Below are positions 55,162-63,515 of a stretch of 64,000 bases of DNA, piece by piece. Source of the stretch: Jingyaoa shaoxingensis (GTDB lineage: Bacteria > Bacillota > Clostridia > Lachnospirales > Lachnospiraceae); assembly GCF_014385005.1 (NCBI RefSeq), contig NZ_JACRSZ010000010.1, positions 1 through 64,000 on the forward strand, written 5' to 3'. The translations under genes and the position numbers were made by a program. The notes under the pieces are model-generated. The model was not told where the DNA came from. It made no database searches and saw nothing but the letters and a program-made list of their open reading frames with translations. Position 1 is the stretch's first letter; each line of letters opens with the position of its first letter.

Positions 55162-57405
55162 TTAAATTAATTGAATCTTCACACTCTCTTTATAATTTCT
55201 CAAAGGTGCCTGTCCACATACATGAACGGTTCCTGTCCCAGATTTTCCCGTTGCTTTTGTCTTAACCCAGAAAGCTGCTGCTCCTCCCATAAATGGAATA
55301 TGCTCCGGTCCGATCAGTTCCAGATCACCTTCTACTGATATCGACAATACCCCCTGATGACAATGCATACGGTTTTCATTCTCATCTTCTGCATAAACGA
55401 CGATTCTGGTCTCATCTACTCTGTCATTATTCAGTTTCAGATCGTCTGCAATCGTATGATATCTGGAAAGACGTGGATTATTGGAATAGATTCTTTCTGC
55501 CACTGGCTTTCCATCAATATAGCCGACAATTTTTGTTCCTTCCCAACGATGCTGCCAGAATTCTCCATTTTCCGTCACTTCAATTGGTGGATGAGCCAGA
55601 CCCGGGAACTTCATACTTGGATAATAAGCACGGGTGATATCTTTGGAAAATGTCACTTCAATATAATCGCAATTAGTCAGAACATAAAATGGTACCGGCT
55701 CACAACGTTCTCCACGACCGACCGCCGAACATGGTTCTAAGATGATCTCCTGCTCTGGTGATTTCTGACTGGCATATGCATAGGCCGCCCATTTTGGTAC
55801 ACGGAACATATCCAGTACTCCGTGATAGCAGACTTTATTCATGGAGTTGTGATCGTTGTGTGTGTTGTAATCACACATACACCATCCAAGTGCTCCCAGA
55901 TATCCTCTGGTCGTTTTTACTTTACTCATCACTCTTGCATGACGAATAGCGAACTGTTCGCGCCGTTCTTCACTGTCTCCTGGTTTGGTCGGAAGAATGG
56001 CTCCGGTATGTTCACTTATCAGGTACGGTACAAAATCCGGACGTTCTGCAGCCTGCTGGGAGGTCAGAATCTGGAATTCGCCCTTATCATCTTCTGTATA
56101 ATCATTATAACTGTAAATATCTTCAATCAAATGACTTCCTGTTTCCCAACGAACACCGGTGGTCGGTCTGGAAGAATCCATTTCTTTACAACGGCGATTT
56201 GTCTCCTCATACAGTTCATCACAGTCTGTCGTTTCGTTTAGTCTGGTTCCCCAGATAACAATACCTGGATGATTATAATGTCCCAGCACCATGTTTTCCA
56301 GATCCTGGAACACAACCTTTTTAAATTCCTCTCCACCAATAAATCCCCATCCCGGGATCTCTTCAAAAACCATCAGCCCAATGCGATCGCAGCAGTTCAG
56401 GAAATATTCTGACTGCATATAGTGAGAACAGCGAACGATATTTAATCCCATAAACTCCTTTAACAGCTTTGCATCCTTTTCCTGAGCCCGCTTCCCGAGG
56501 GCGTAGCCCACATATGGGAAAGACTGATGACGATTCAGACCGTTTAAAATTACTTTTTCCCCATTCAGATAAAATCCCTCTGGTGTCACTTTTATCGTGC
56601 GAAAACCTGTATGCGTCTCAAATCGATCCACTTCTTTTCCGTCTTCTGTAGAAAGAACTGTCTCAATCCGATAAAGCTTTGGATCATTCAATGTCCATCT
56701 CTTTACCTGTGGAAGAGCCTTTTCCGTCAGATGCACAGCGGCAGCTCCCTGCGGTACCGTCACTTTCTGCTCATCCTGCCAGAATACCTGTGTACTGTCA
56801 TCTTCATAAACACAGGTTTTTACTGACATTACTTTTTCTTCTCCGTGATTGGTTACGAGAAGTTCCGGTGCCAGTGTTACCGTATCTTCCTCATCGTTCA
56901 TTTCATATCGGACCAGTTCCTGTCTGATATAAATATCTTCCTGAATAAACAGTCGCACATCCCGATAAATTCCACCATAAATCAGATAGTCCACGGTAGA
57001 GCCATTTGGAGGAATATCTTCTCTCTCATTCGAATCTACCATCAAAACCATACGATTTTCTCCGGCTTTTACATAATCCGTCACATCAAACAATGCCATA
57101 GAATATGCTCCTTTATGATTACCTGCCAGTTTTCCATTCAGGTACAGATCATAATAAGCAGATACTCCTTCAAAAGACAACAGGATGCGTTTCCCCTTGA
57201 TCTGTTCTGTTGTCAGTTCAAAATATTTCACATAAGTGGATACCATACAGGTCATATACTGGTCAAAACAGTCATATGGAATCTCCTGCACCGTATGCGG
57301 AATATGTACTTTTTCATATCCCTCTTCCTGCGGTGTATTCACGCAGTCAGGATCAAATCCCTGGCGAAATTTCCAGTTTAAATTCAATAATTCTCCACGA
57401 TACAT
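55162..57405 (-). CDS. glycoside hydrolase family 2 (beta-galactosidase/glucuronidase-like)
   Basis: The 747-residue enzyme has a jelly-roll sugar-binding domain (VHIPHTVQEIPYDCFDQY), an Ig-like domain, and a TIM barrel with LNGLNRHQSFPYVG and WGFIGGEEF. Likely acid/base Glu391 is in IWGTRLNET and nucleophile Glu465 in LISEHTGA. No signal peptide is seen, so it is probably cytoplasmic and acts on sugars brought in by the adjacent ABC transporter. Substrate (beta-galactoside, glucuronide or other) is not fixed. It is the last gene of the cargo operon. Confidence 0.88.
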   Translation of the reverse strand: MYRGELLNLNWKFRQGFDPDCVNTPQEEGYEKVHIPHTVQEIPYDCFDQYMTCMVSTYVKYFELTTEQIKGKRILLSFEGVSAYYDLYLNGKLAGNHKGAYSMALFDVTDYVKAGENRMVLMVDSNEREDIPPNGSTVDYLIYGGIYRDVRLFIQEDIYIRQELVRYEMNDEEDTVTLAPELLVTNHGEEKVMSVKTCVYEDDSTQVFWQDEQKVTVPQGAAAVHLTEKALPQVKRWTLNDPKLYRIETVLSTEDGKEVDRFETHTGFRTIKVTPEGFYLNGEKVILNGLNRHQSFPYVGYALGKRAQEKDAKLLKEFMGLNIVRCSHYMQSEYFLNCCDRIGLMVFEEIPGWGFIGGEEFKKVVFQDLENMVLGHYNHPGIVIWGTRLNETTDCDELYEETNRRCKEMDSSRPTTGVRWETGSHLIEDIYSYNDYTEDDKGEFQILTSQQAAERPDFVPYLISEHTGAILPTKPGDSEERREQFAIRHARVMSKVKTTRGYLGALGWCMCDYNTHNDHNSMNKVCYHGVLDMFRVPKWAAYAYASQKSPEQEIILEPCSAVGRGERCEPVPFYVLTNCDYIEVTFSKDITRAYYPSMKFPGLAHPPIEVTENGEFWQHRWEGTKIVGYIDGKPVAERIYSNNPRLSRYHTIADDLKLNNDRVDETRIVVYAEDENENRMHCHQGVLSISVEGDLELIGPEHIPFMGGAAAFWVKTKATGKSGTGTVHVCGQAPLRNYKESVKIQLI

Positions 57406-57426
57406 CGGTCGTTTTCCTTTCTACGA

Positions 57427-58275
57427 TCAGTCTTTGATAGATCCTGCTGCAATATCAGCGGTAAATTGTTTGCTGCAAAGCAGGAAAATGATAAACAATG
57501 GTAATGTAGCCAGCATAACTCCGCACATGACCATACCATAATCTGTACTGTTATAAGCCCCCTGTAACTGCGCCAGCGCTACCTGAAGCGTATTTTTACT
57601 GGCGTTGCTGGTTACAATCAACGGCCAGAGATAATCATTCCAGCTGTCCATGAAAATATAAATAAATAAAAATGCGCTTCCCGGCATGATAATCGGAAAT
57701 CCTACATGACGGTACAGACCAAATGTACTGCATCCGTCAATCCGCGCAGAATTAAGCAGATCGTCATGAATTGCTCCACAACAATACTGATTCATCCAGT
57801 AAATACCAAATGCCGGAATCAGTCCAGGAATGATCAGGGCCTTAAGCGTAGACAGCCAGCCGATTTTGTTCATAATTACCAGCTGTGGAATCATATTCAG
57901 CTGTGGTGGGATCATCATAGTGAACATACACAGACCAAATAGAAATTTTCTCCCCGGAAATTCAAATTTGGCAAAATAAAATGACGCCATGGAACAGAAA
58001 AATACGCCACCAACCGTTTTCACTAATGACACAATGATCGTATTTTTCATTGCCAATCCAAACTTAATGCTGGAAAACAGATTGTGTACATTATTCATAA
58101 ACTGTCCGCCAAACACAAGCACCGGCGGATATTTCATAAATGCACTGGATGAATTTGTTGCCATTACGACCAGCCAGTAAAATGGGAACAGTGATAAAAA
58201 TGCTCCAAAAATAAGTAACATATACATAATCACCAGAGACGGTTTTATTTTTATCTTTAATCCGGATGACTGCAT
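57427..58275 (-). CDS. carbohydrate ABC transporter permease (MalG-type)
   Basis: 282-residue permease of the CUT1 sugar family with six helices and the EAA loop (DLLNSARIDGCSTFGLYRHVGFP). It starts two bases after the stop of the partner permease, consistent with coupled translation. Confidence 0.92.
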   Translation of the reverse strand: MQSSGLKIKIKPSLVIMYMLLIFGAFLSLFPFYWLVVMATNSSSAFMKYPPVLVFGGQFMNNVHNLFSSIKFGLAMKNTIIVSLVKTVGGVFFCSMASFYFAKFEFPGRKFLFGLCMFTMMIPPQLNMIPQLVIMNKIGWLSTLKALIIPGLIPAFGIYWMNQYCCGAIHDDLLNSARIDGCSTFGLYRHVGFPIIMPGSAFLFIYIFMDSWNDYLWPLIVTSNASKNTLQVALAQLQGAYNSTDYGMVMCGVMLATLPLFIIFLLCSKQFTADIAAGSIKD

Positions 58276-58277
58276 GA

Positions 58278-59189
58278 TTAGTCTACCTCCCTTCTGGTCA
58301 ACACCCAGTTCAGGATGGAGAAAGCTCCGATAATGATAACCAGTGCCCAGGATATTGCAGAGCCATAACCAAACTGTCTGTTCTTAAATGCCTGATTATA
58401 CAGATATAATACTACTGTCAAGCCGCTTTTTCCGATACCACCTGCATCTCCTGCCATCATCTGTGCTTCTGCAAACAACTGCCAACCACCAATGGTGGAC
58501 GTGATAATGACAAACTGAATGACTGGATTTAACAATGGAAGCGTAATATGTTTGAAAATCTGGAATGTGCTTGCCCCATCCAGACTTGCTGCTTCATAGA
58601 GTGTGGTCGGAATTTTCTGAAGTCCGGCAATGAGAATTATTGCATTATATCCGGTCCAACGCCAGATTACGATCATGGCAATAGCAAACTGCACACCAAG
58701 ATTGACCGACATCCACTGAATCGGATCAAATCCAAGCCTACTAATCACAAAATTCAAAATACCGTATTTGTTACCGAAAATATTTGCAAATACAATGGCA
58801 ATCGCTACTGTGGATGTAATATTCGGCAGATAATAAATCGTCTGGAACAGCGTTTTTCCTTTAAGAAAATTGCTGTTCAATATAAATGCAATGATAATTG
58901 CAAGGATTACCATCGGTATAGTAGAAAGACACCAGATAATCAGCGTGTTTTTAATTGATAATAAAAATGTGCTATCCTTAAGCAAATACTGGTAATATGC
59001 TATTCCCACATACTTCATTTCTCCGGTACCATTCCATTTATGGAAGGAAAGGAAAAAAGAATAGAGAATCGGGAATAATCCAAAAAATCCATAAATAATA
59101 AAGAAAGGACTGATCAGCAGATAAATCATTCTGTTTTTATAAATTTCCCTTCCAAGGTGCCGTTTCACTTTGTTCGTCTTCGTTTTCAT
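58278..59189 (-). CDS. carbohydrate ABC transporter permease (MalF-type)
   Basis: 303-residue CUT1 permease with the EAA loop (TLYEAASLDGASTFQIFKHITLP). I chose the ATG at 59189, 6 bases after GGAG; a GTG at 59201 overlaps that site. No ATPase subunit is encoded in the element, so a shared MsmK/UgpC-type ATPase elsewhere is probably used. Confidence 0.91.
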   Translation of the reverse strand: MKTKTNKVKRHLGREIYKNRMIYLLISPFFIIYGFFGLFPILYSFFLSFHKWNGTGEMKYVGIAYYQYLLKDSTFLLSIKNTLIIWCLSTIPMVILAIIIAFILNSNFLKGKTLFQTIYYLPNITSTVAIAIVFANIFGNKYGILNFVISRLGFDPIQWMSVNLGVQFAIAMIVIWRWTGYNAIILIAGLQKIPTTLYEAASLDGASTFQIFKHITLPLLNPVIQFVIITSTIGGWQLFAEAQMMAGDAGGIGKSGLTVVLYLYNQAFKNRQFGYGSAISWALVIIIGAFSILNWVLTRREVD

Positions 59190-59242
59190 TCTTATCTCCA
59201 CTGTCCATCTGAAAATACATTTTCCAAAGAGAAAGCTGCCGT

Positions 59243-59278
59243 AAAAATTATCATTCGAAACCTACTTTCGAAGATAAT
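59243..59278 (-). terminator. attenuating terminator between binding protein and permeases
   Basis: ATTATC-TTCGAAA / TTTCGAA-T-GATAAT forms a near-perfect stem on the minus strand, followed by TTTTT. Sited after the binding-protein gene, it would favour more binding protein than permease, a common arrangement. Confidence 0.7.
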
Positions 59279-59315
59279 GTACAGCAGCTCTCTTTTATTC
59301 AGAATTCATACTTTT

Positions 59316-60599
59316 CTAGAAAAGATTCTCCATATCGTACATATCTCTTGCTTCATCTACTGCATCCTGATAAGCCTGTTCCGGATCTTTATCCTGATCC
59401 TGTACCAGAAGCAGCTGCTGTTCAAATACATCCTGATATGAGCTGTAGTTTGGCGGATAGTAAAGGTCATTGATGTTCTTTGCAGCTTCTACAAAGTATT
59501 TGTCTACAACTTCATCACCGAAGAAAGATTCTTCGTACATGAGACTGTCATCATCCAGTGCTGAAATCAGTGATGGAAACAGTCCCAAATTTTCCAGTGA
59601 ACTCAGCTGATTCTGCTTATTGGTTAACCATGTGATGACTTTATATGCAGTCTCTACATCTTCACAGTTCTTTGTGATACCGATTGCGGAACCACCTACA
59701 TTTCCCGGTCCGCCTGGTGCGGAAGTAACTCTCCAGTCTCCTGCTGTATCCGGCGCAGCATTTTCGATCTCTGGCTTCATCCATACGGCACCAACGAACG
59801 CTGCAATATCACCATTATTCATAGCTGCCGCCCATTCCGGTGACCATTCGCTATCGCCACCATATACATATGGTTTTGCATCTGCTGCTGTCATGAACGC
59901 ATCTTTGATATTATCCTGATCTGCAACAAAGTTACCGTCTTTATCAATCAGATGGGTGGTCTGCTGACCAAGTGTTGCTACAAAAATATGTCCAAGGAAG
60001 TCAAACATCTTTACCTCCGGCGTAGCTGCCTGAAGCTTTTCTGCTGCTGCATAAGCATCTTCCCAGGTTCCCATCATGGCTGCCACTTCATCCGGGTCAG
60101 TCGGAAGTCCTGCTGCTTCAAATAAAGCTGCATTATAGAACATACAGGTTGGTCCGATATCCATTGGAAGCGCAATCAGCTTGCCATCTGGTGTCTCTGC
60201 CTTTTTCCATTTCCATTCTACATACTGATCTTCAATATCTGCTGCATTACAAGGAGCATCATAAAGATTTACAAATTCATCCGGATACTGGAGCAGATTC
60301 GCAATCCAGTCATCCATGGCCAGAAGATCCGGCAGTTCACCGCCACTGGCAATCGTAGTATTGATCTTCTCTTCGATATCATCTGCGGAATACAGCTGTG
60401 CATCAATCTTAACTCCAGGAAATTCTTCAGAAACCTGTTCCAGTAAGTCCTCCTGAATGCTGTTCTTCCAGTACCAAAGGGTCAGTACTGTTTCACCATC
60501 ACTACTACTGTCATCTGCATATGCTGTCATCACTCCACCGGTGCAGCTCATGATCATTGCTGTTACCAGTGTTGCTGCCATCCATCTCTTCTTCATCAT
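59316..60599 (-). CDS. carbohydrate ABC transporter substrate-binding protein
   Basis: 427-residue family 1 extracellular solute-binding protein (ETVLTLWYWKNSIQEDLLEQV region shortened: TLWYWKNSIQED, then YNAALFEAAGLPTDPDE and GGSAIGITKNCED). The signal region ends MTAYADDSSS, a signal-peptidase-I-like site; Cys19 (MIMSC) is a poor lipobox match. It starts the cargo operon, with its own promoter and GAGAAGGA before the ATG. Confidence 0.9.
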   Translation of the reverse strand: MMKKRWMAATLVTAMIMSCTGGVMTAYADDSSSDGETVLTLWYWKNSIQEDLLEQVSEEFPGVKIDAQLYSADDIEEKINTTIASGGELPDLLAMDDWIANLLQYPDEFVNLYDAPCNAADIEDQYVEWKWKKAETPDGKLIALPMDIGPTCMFYNAALFEAAGLPTDPDEVAAMMGTWEDAYAAAEKLQAATPEVKMFDFLGHIFVATLGQQTTHLIDKDGNFVADQDNIKDAFMTAADAKPYVYGGDSEWSPEWAAAMNNGDIAAFVGAVWMKPEIENAAPDTAGDWRVTSAPGGPGNVGGSAIGITKNCEDVETAYKVITWLTNKQNQLSSLENLGLFPSLISALDDDSLMYEESFFGDEVVDKYFVEAAKNINDLYYPPNYSSYQDVFEQQLLLVQDQDKDPEQAYQDAVDEARDMYDMENLF

Positions 60600-60653
60600 T
60601 TCCTTCTCCTCTTATGTCATTTCGCTTTAGTATTGTAAAGTTGCCATATTCTT

Positions 60654-60682
60654 ATTGTACGAGCTATCGGTTTTGTTGACAA
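60654..60682 (-). promoter_or_regulatory. sugar cargo operon promoter
   Basis: -35 TTGTCA, 17-base spacer, -10 TACAAT on the minus strand, between the recombinase stop and the binding-protein start. No regulator gene or clear cre operator was seen near it. Confidence 0.7.
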
Positions 60683-60756
60683 GTCCTTTTTTATATTTAT
60701 ATTTATTCAGCAGAATGAATTTTTAACCACATAGTCATGAAATAATCTTTCGTATT

Positions 60757-62409
60757 TTATAAAACCTGTTTTTCATTGTTGATTTTAAACCGAATATGTA
60801 TTTCTGTATCTTTAACGTCTATGCGTTCAATCAACTTATTCACCAGTACTCGTTTTACAGGTGTTTTTGCATGTAAGAATATCTCCTGCCATGTTGGAAT
60901 CTTCTGTTTCAATTCTTCCAATCCCTGCATAGATACTATCATATCCTCCAACTCTTTTTCTTTCTTCTGAATCTCACTTCTCTGCTGCTCTCCCTTCTCC
61001 TTTTCCTTTTTTATCAGATTCATCAGTTCACCAAGACTCAAAGGATATTCATCAGTTATAGCATTCGGAATCTTTTCTTCCATTATCGCAATCTTCCGTT
61101 CCAGTTCTTCCATTGCCTTTTTCTCTCTGTTCAGTTCTTCCCTCTTCCTTTTCCTCTCCTGATTCTGACTATCTCTAATCTGTACAAAAGCATCTTCCTG
61201 CTCCTGTAGTTTTCCTATATACCCAGCAATAGCTTCAAATACAATTGGCTCTATTTTATTTGCCTGTAATTTGCTCTGTTTCTCATGTGGAATTCCCTGC
61301 CAGATTCCCTGACACTTATATGCCGGTACTCTGCTGGCTCTCCGCTCTCTGGTTTCTTTAATTGTCCAGTAATTATATTTAGTTCCATTTGTCATCTTTT
61401 CTCCACAATATCCACAATACAGGACATCTATCAGAGCAAGCATTCCGTCATTTCTGGTTATTACCTTGGCATCTTTATTTTCTTCACACTTTTGATACTT
61501 TACCCTTCTTTTTTCGCGTTGTTCCTGCACACGCGTCCATAATTCCTGATCTACTATTATAATTTCCTGATTTGGTTTTTCGGCCAGAATCCATTCTGCT
61601 CTGTCCAACCTTCTGTATCGTCCATTCAGTTTTTCTCTCCGTTTGTATGCCGTATATCCTGCATATACCGGATTCGTCAGGATTGATGTGATCGTTCCTG
61701 TTTTCCATTTTTCTCCTTTCATTTTGTTTTGGTACTTTATATCTGCATTTAAAATCTGCGCAATTTTTTGGGATCCAAATTCTTTGTTCGCTGCCAGTTC
61801 GTAAATATACCGGACAATTTCTGCTTCTTCTTCTACAATAACCAGATGGTGTAAAGCTCTCCCATGCTTACTGATTTCTCCTGATATTTCCAAGATATAT
61901 CCATATGGTGCTTTTCCTCCCATATATTTGCCGCTCTGAACAAGTTTCTGTGCCGTATCTTTTACTCTTTTTCCGGTATCGGAACTGCTTTTCTGTGCAT
62001 TTCCATAACGTAGAGCCAGCATCATCTGTCCCATAATATCATCCGATTCCGGTGAAATGCCTCCGTCCACTGCTGTATAAATATCTACTCCATAGCCTTT
62101 TAAAGCCATTACATAAGACCCGATCTCCCACATTCTTCTTCCGATTCGATCATCCTTATAAGCCACCAGAATATCGTATTGTCCGGATTCTGCATCTCTC
62201 AAAGCTTCCTGCAATACATCTCTGTCTGAAACAGCATTGCTGTATCCACTGTTACTTCCCTCAAAATATTCTTTTTCATCCAGTATCCAGTCTTCCTGCT
62301 TCTGGATGTATTCTTTTACGATTCGCCTTTGTACACTCAAATCTCCATCTGCCTCTAACTGCTGATTGGAACTTACACGCAAAAGCATTCTGACCTTTTT
62401 TAATGGCAT
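60757..62409 (-). CDS. large serine recombinase
   Basis: The 550-residue protein is a large serine recombinase of the SpoIVCA/phage-integrase class. The resolvase domain has MLLRVSSNQQ with catalytic Ser13 and Arg11, and DDRIGRR near residues 86-92. A Recombinase domain follows (about 160-270, GGKAPYGYI, ILTNPVYAGYTAYKRRE), then a zinc-ribbon (YCGYCGEKM, Cys332 and Cys335, with Cys366) and a coiled-coil-rich tail (about 400-510). Catalytic residues look intact. GAGGAG precedes the ATG. It is encoded near the sleC-5' end of the element and is likely to cut at the att sites described. Confidence 0.95.
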   Translation of the reverse strand: MPLKKVRMLLRVSSNQQLEADGDLSVQRRIVKEYIQKQEDWILDEKEYFEGSNSGYSNAVSDRDVLQEALRDAESGQYDILVAYKDDRIGRRMWEIGSYVMALKGYGVDIYTAVDGGISPESDDIMGQMMLALRYGNAQKSSSDTGKRVKDTAQKLVQSGKYMGGKAPYGYILEISGEISKHGRALHHLVIVEEEAEIVRYIYELAANKEFGSQKIAQILNADIKYQNKMKGEKWKTGTITSILTNPVYAGYTAYKRREKLNGRYRRLDRAEWILAEKPNQEIIIVDQELWTRVQEQREKRRVKYQKCEENKDAKVITRNDGMLALIDVLYCGYCGEKMTNGTKYNYWTIKETRERRASRVPAYKCQGIWQGIPHEKQSKLQANKIEPIVFEAIAGYIGKLQEQEDAFVQIRDSQNQERKRKREELNREKKAMEELERKIAIMEEKIPNAITDEYPLSLGELMNLIKKEKEKGEQQRSEIQKKEKELEDMIVSMQGLEELKQKIPTWQEIFLHAKTPVKRVLVNKLIERIDVKDTEIHIRFKINNEKQVL

Positions 62410-62447
62410 GATACTCCTCTTTCTATTTATTTTGTTTTTATATCAAT

Positions 62448-62484
62448 AAAAACTTAACGGGAAAGAGATCTCCCTCTTTCCCGT
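62448..62484 (-). terminator. hairpin between the edge ORF and the recombinase
   Basis: Perfect 11-base stem ACGGGAAAGAG / CTCTTTCCCGT with a 6-base loop on the minus strand, then TTAAGTTTTT. The T tract begins about 5 bases after the stem, so termination may be partial. It would limit sleC-driven transcription of the recombinase gene. Confidence 0.6.
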
Positions 62485-62499
62485 GTCTACTCCTTTTTA

Positions 62500-62670
62500 T
62501 CATCTTTTAGTCTGTATTTTCCTTATCGTATCACGCAATTCTCCAGATAAAATATCTCTTACCTCTTTCCGTATTTTCTCACCATCCTCTGTTCTCTTTG
62601 GGAATTCAAAACACAACTTTATTCCTGATGTGATGCTAACTTCTATCTGCTCATACTCCGTATTCTGCAT
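62500..62670 (-). CDS. small ORF at the element edge, function unknown
   Basis: A 56-residue acidic/basic helical protein (MQNTEYEQIEVSITSG ... DILSGELRDTIRKIQTKR). I chose the ATG at 62670, with AGGGGTG about 9 bases upstream; that ribosome-binding site lies right beside the attachment arm. A longer start at GTG 62682 is possible. It overlaps the sleC 5' fragment in another frame and precedes the recombinase. By size and position it might be a recombination directionality factor, but no motif supports that. Confidence 0.5.
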   Translation of the reverse strand: MQNTEYEQIEVSITSGIKLCFEFPKRTEDGEKIRKEVRDILSGELRDTIRKIQTKR

Positions 62671-63388
62671 CGCAAAGTTCACCCCTAAATGACTGATGAT
62701 TCCGGTACCATTCTGTGTAAACGCGATTCAGTGTAAAAGACATAATCGCCAGTACATTGGCTATGATCGTCTCTTTCGGCCAGGTTGGATAGATCTCACT
62801 GGATGCCACATTTTTAATGTAATCCTTATACCGAACATAATAATCTCCTGCCGTGGTATCTCTTGGACTTCCATCATGCACTACTACGTATTCCGGAATA
62901 ACCACACGACGCAATACAATTTCTCCTGACTGATTCACCGGTTTAATCTCAGCTTCTGCTATTTTCGGCGGATAATTTCCATACAGCGTATGCGGCGGTA
63001 TGGCAGTGACTTCCGGCGGTCGTCTCTGCTCCAGCGGACGCAGCCGGATATTCTGCAATGACAGTTCCCCTGACATTACCTCGGAGCCGCTGATCGTCAC
63101 CGATTCATATCCTTCTGCCGATACTTTTATCGTATATTCTGAATAAGGCTGAGTTTCTCCCGGTTGCATACTGTATTCCAACGGCGGAGCCTTCAATTCC
63201 AGCGTACCCGTATTGCCATTTTGATCCGTGCGCACCTCTTCCAGAATCTGATCCGGCTCCCCGGTATAAGAAATATCCACTGTTGCATTTTCAACAGGAA
63301 CGGTACGAAGTGCCGATTCCACATTAATCTTCAGTTCTCCCCGATCCGACCGGTCATTCTGTAATATCTGCATATCTGACTTTTTCAT
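62651..63388 (-). pseudogene. sleC: sleC, 5' part: cortex-lytic enzyme N-terminal half
   Basis: The SleC-type N-terminal region. It has an immunoglobulin-like propeptide region (PVENATVDISYTGEPDQ), LYGNYPPKIAEAE, YVVVHDGSPRDTTAGDYYV, and the start of a SpoIID/LytB-like catalytic domain (NVASSEIYPTWPKETIIANV, with likely catalytic Glu198). It agrees with SleC to Trp227 (VYTEWYR) and then runs into element sequence, adding about 18 foreign residues before TGA. GAGGTCGCT precedes the ATG. As it stands the protein lacks the rest of the catalytic domain and the cell-wall binding domain. Upstream 63389-63455 shows no clear SigA promoter. Confidence 0.9.
62688..62727 (-). other. element attachment site at the sleC 5' side
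   Basis: On the minus strand sleC sequence TTTACACAGAATG meets the shared GT (62708-62707), followed by the element arm ACCGGAATCATCAGTCATT (62706-62688). Joining the two arms outside-in around GT gives a 40-bp imperfect palindrome expected of a serine-recombinase attP. Confidence 0.8.
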
Positions 63389-63455
63389 AGCGACCTCATA
63401 TACCTTCTCCTGGTATGCTATGCGAGCCTGACGGAAAAAGTTCCTTTCAAAATAT

Positions 63456-63491
63456 TAAAAAAGAGACACTATATCTGAATCTATAGCGTCC
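63456..63491 (-). terminator. deoC terminator
   Basis: Minus-strand stem GGGACGCTATA / TATAGTGTCTC (two G-U pairs, 8-base loop) followed by TTTTTT, between deoC and the sleC 5' part. Confidence 0.85.
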
Positions 63492-63515
63492 CTTTATGTT
63501 TATCTCTCTTATTTA

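Larger units (their letters stand above)
55035..62707 (-). mobile_element. 7.67-kb serine-recombinase element interrupting sleC
   Basis: Bounded by the matching GT dinucleotides at 55034-55035 and 62707-62708, a distance of 7,673 bases. From the sleC 5' side it carries a small ORF, a large serine recombinase, a sugar-binding protein, two sugar permeases and a GH2 glycosidase, all on the sleC strand. No phage structural, replication or conjugation genes are present. It may be a skin-like element removed during sporulation or a defective integrative element. Mobility and excision are inferred from the recombinase, the inverted end repeats and the exact frame restoration. Confidence 0.85.

Noticed and set aside
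60640..60700. Possible cre (CcpA) site at the sugar operon promoter
   Set aside because: The sequence near CCGATAGCTCG does not fit the cre consensus well enough.
54447..63388. The split sleC as an assembly join or an ordinary IS disruption
   Set aside because: No IS-type transposase or direct target duplication is seen, and the two ends show serine-recombinase-like arms and exact frame restoration. A misassembly cannot be fully excluded without reads.
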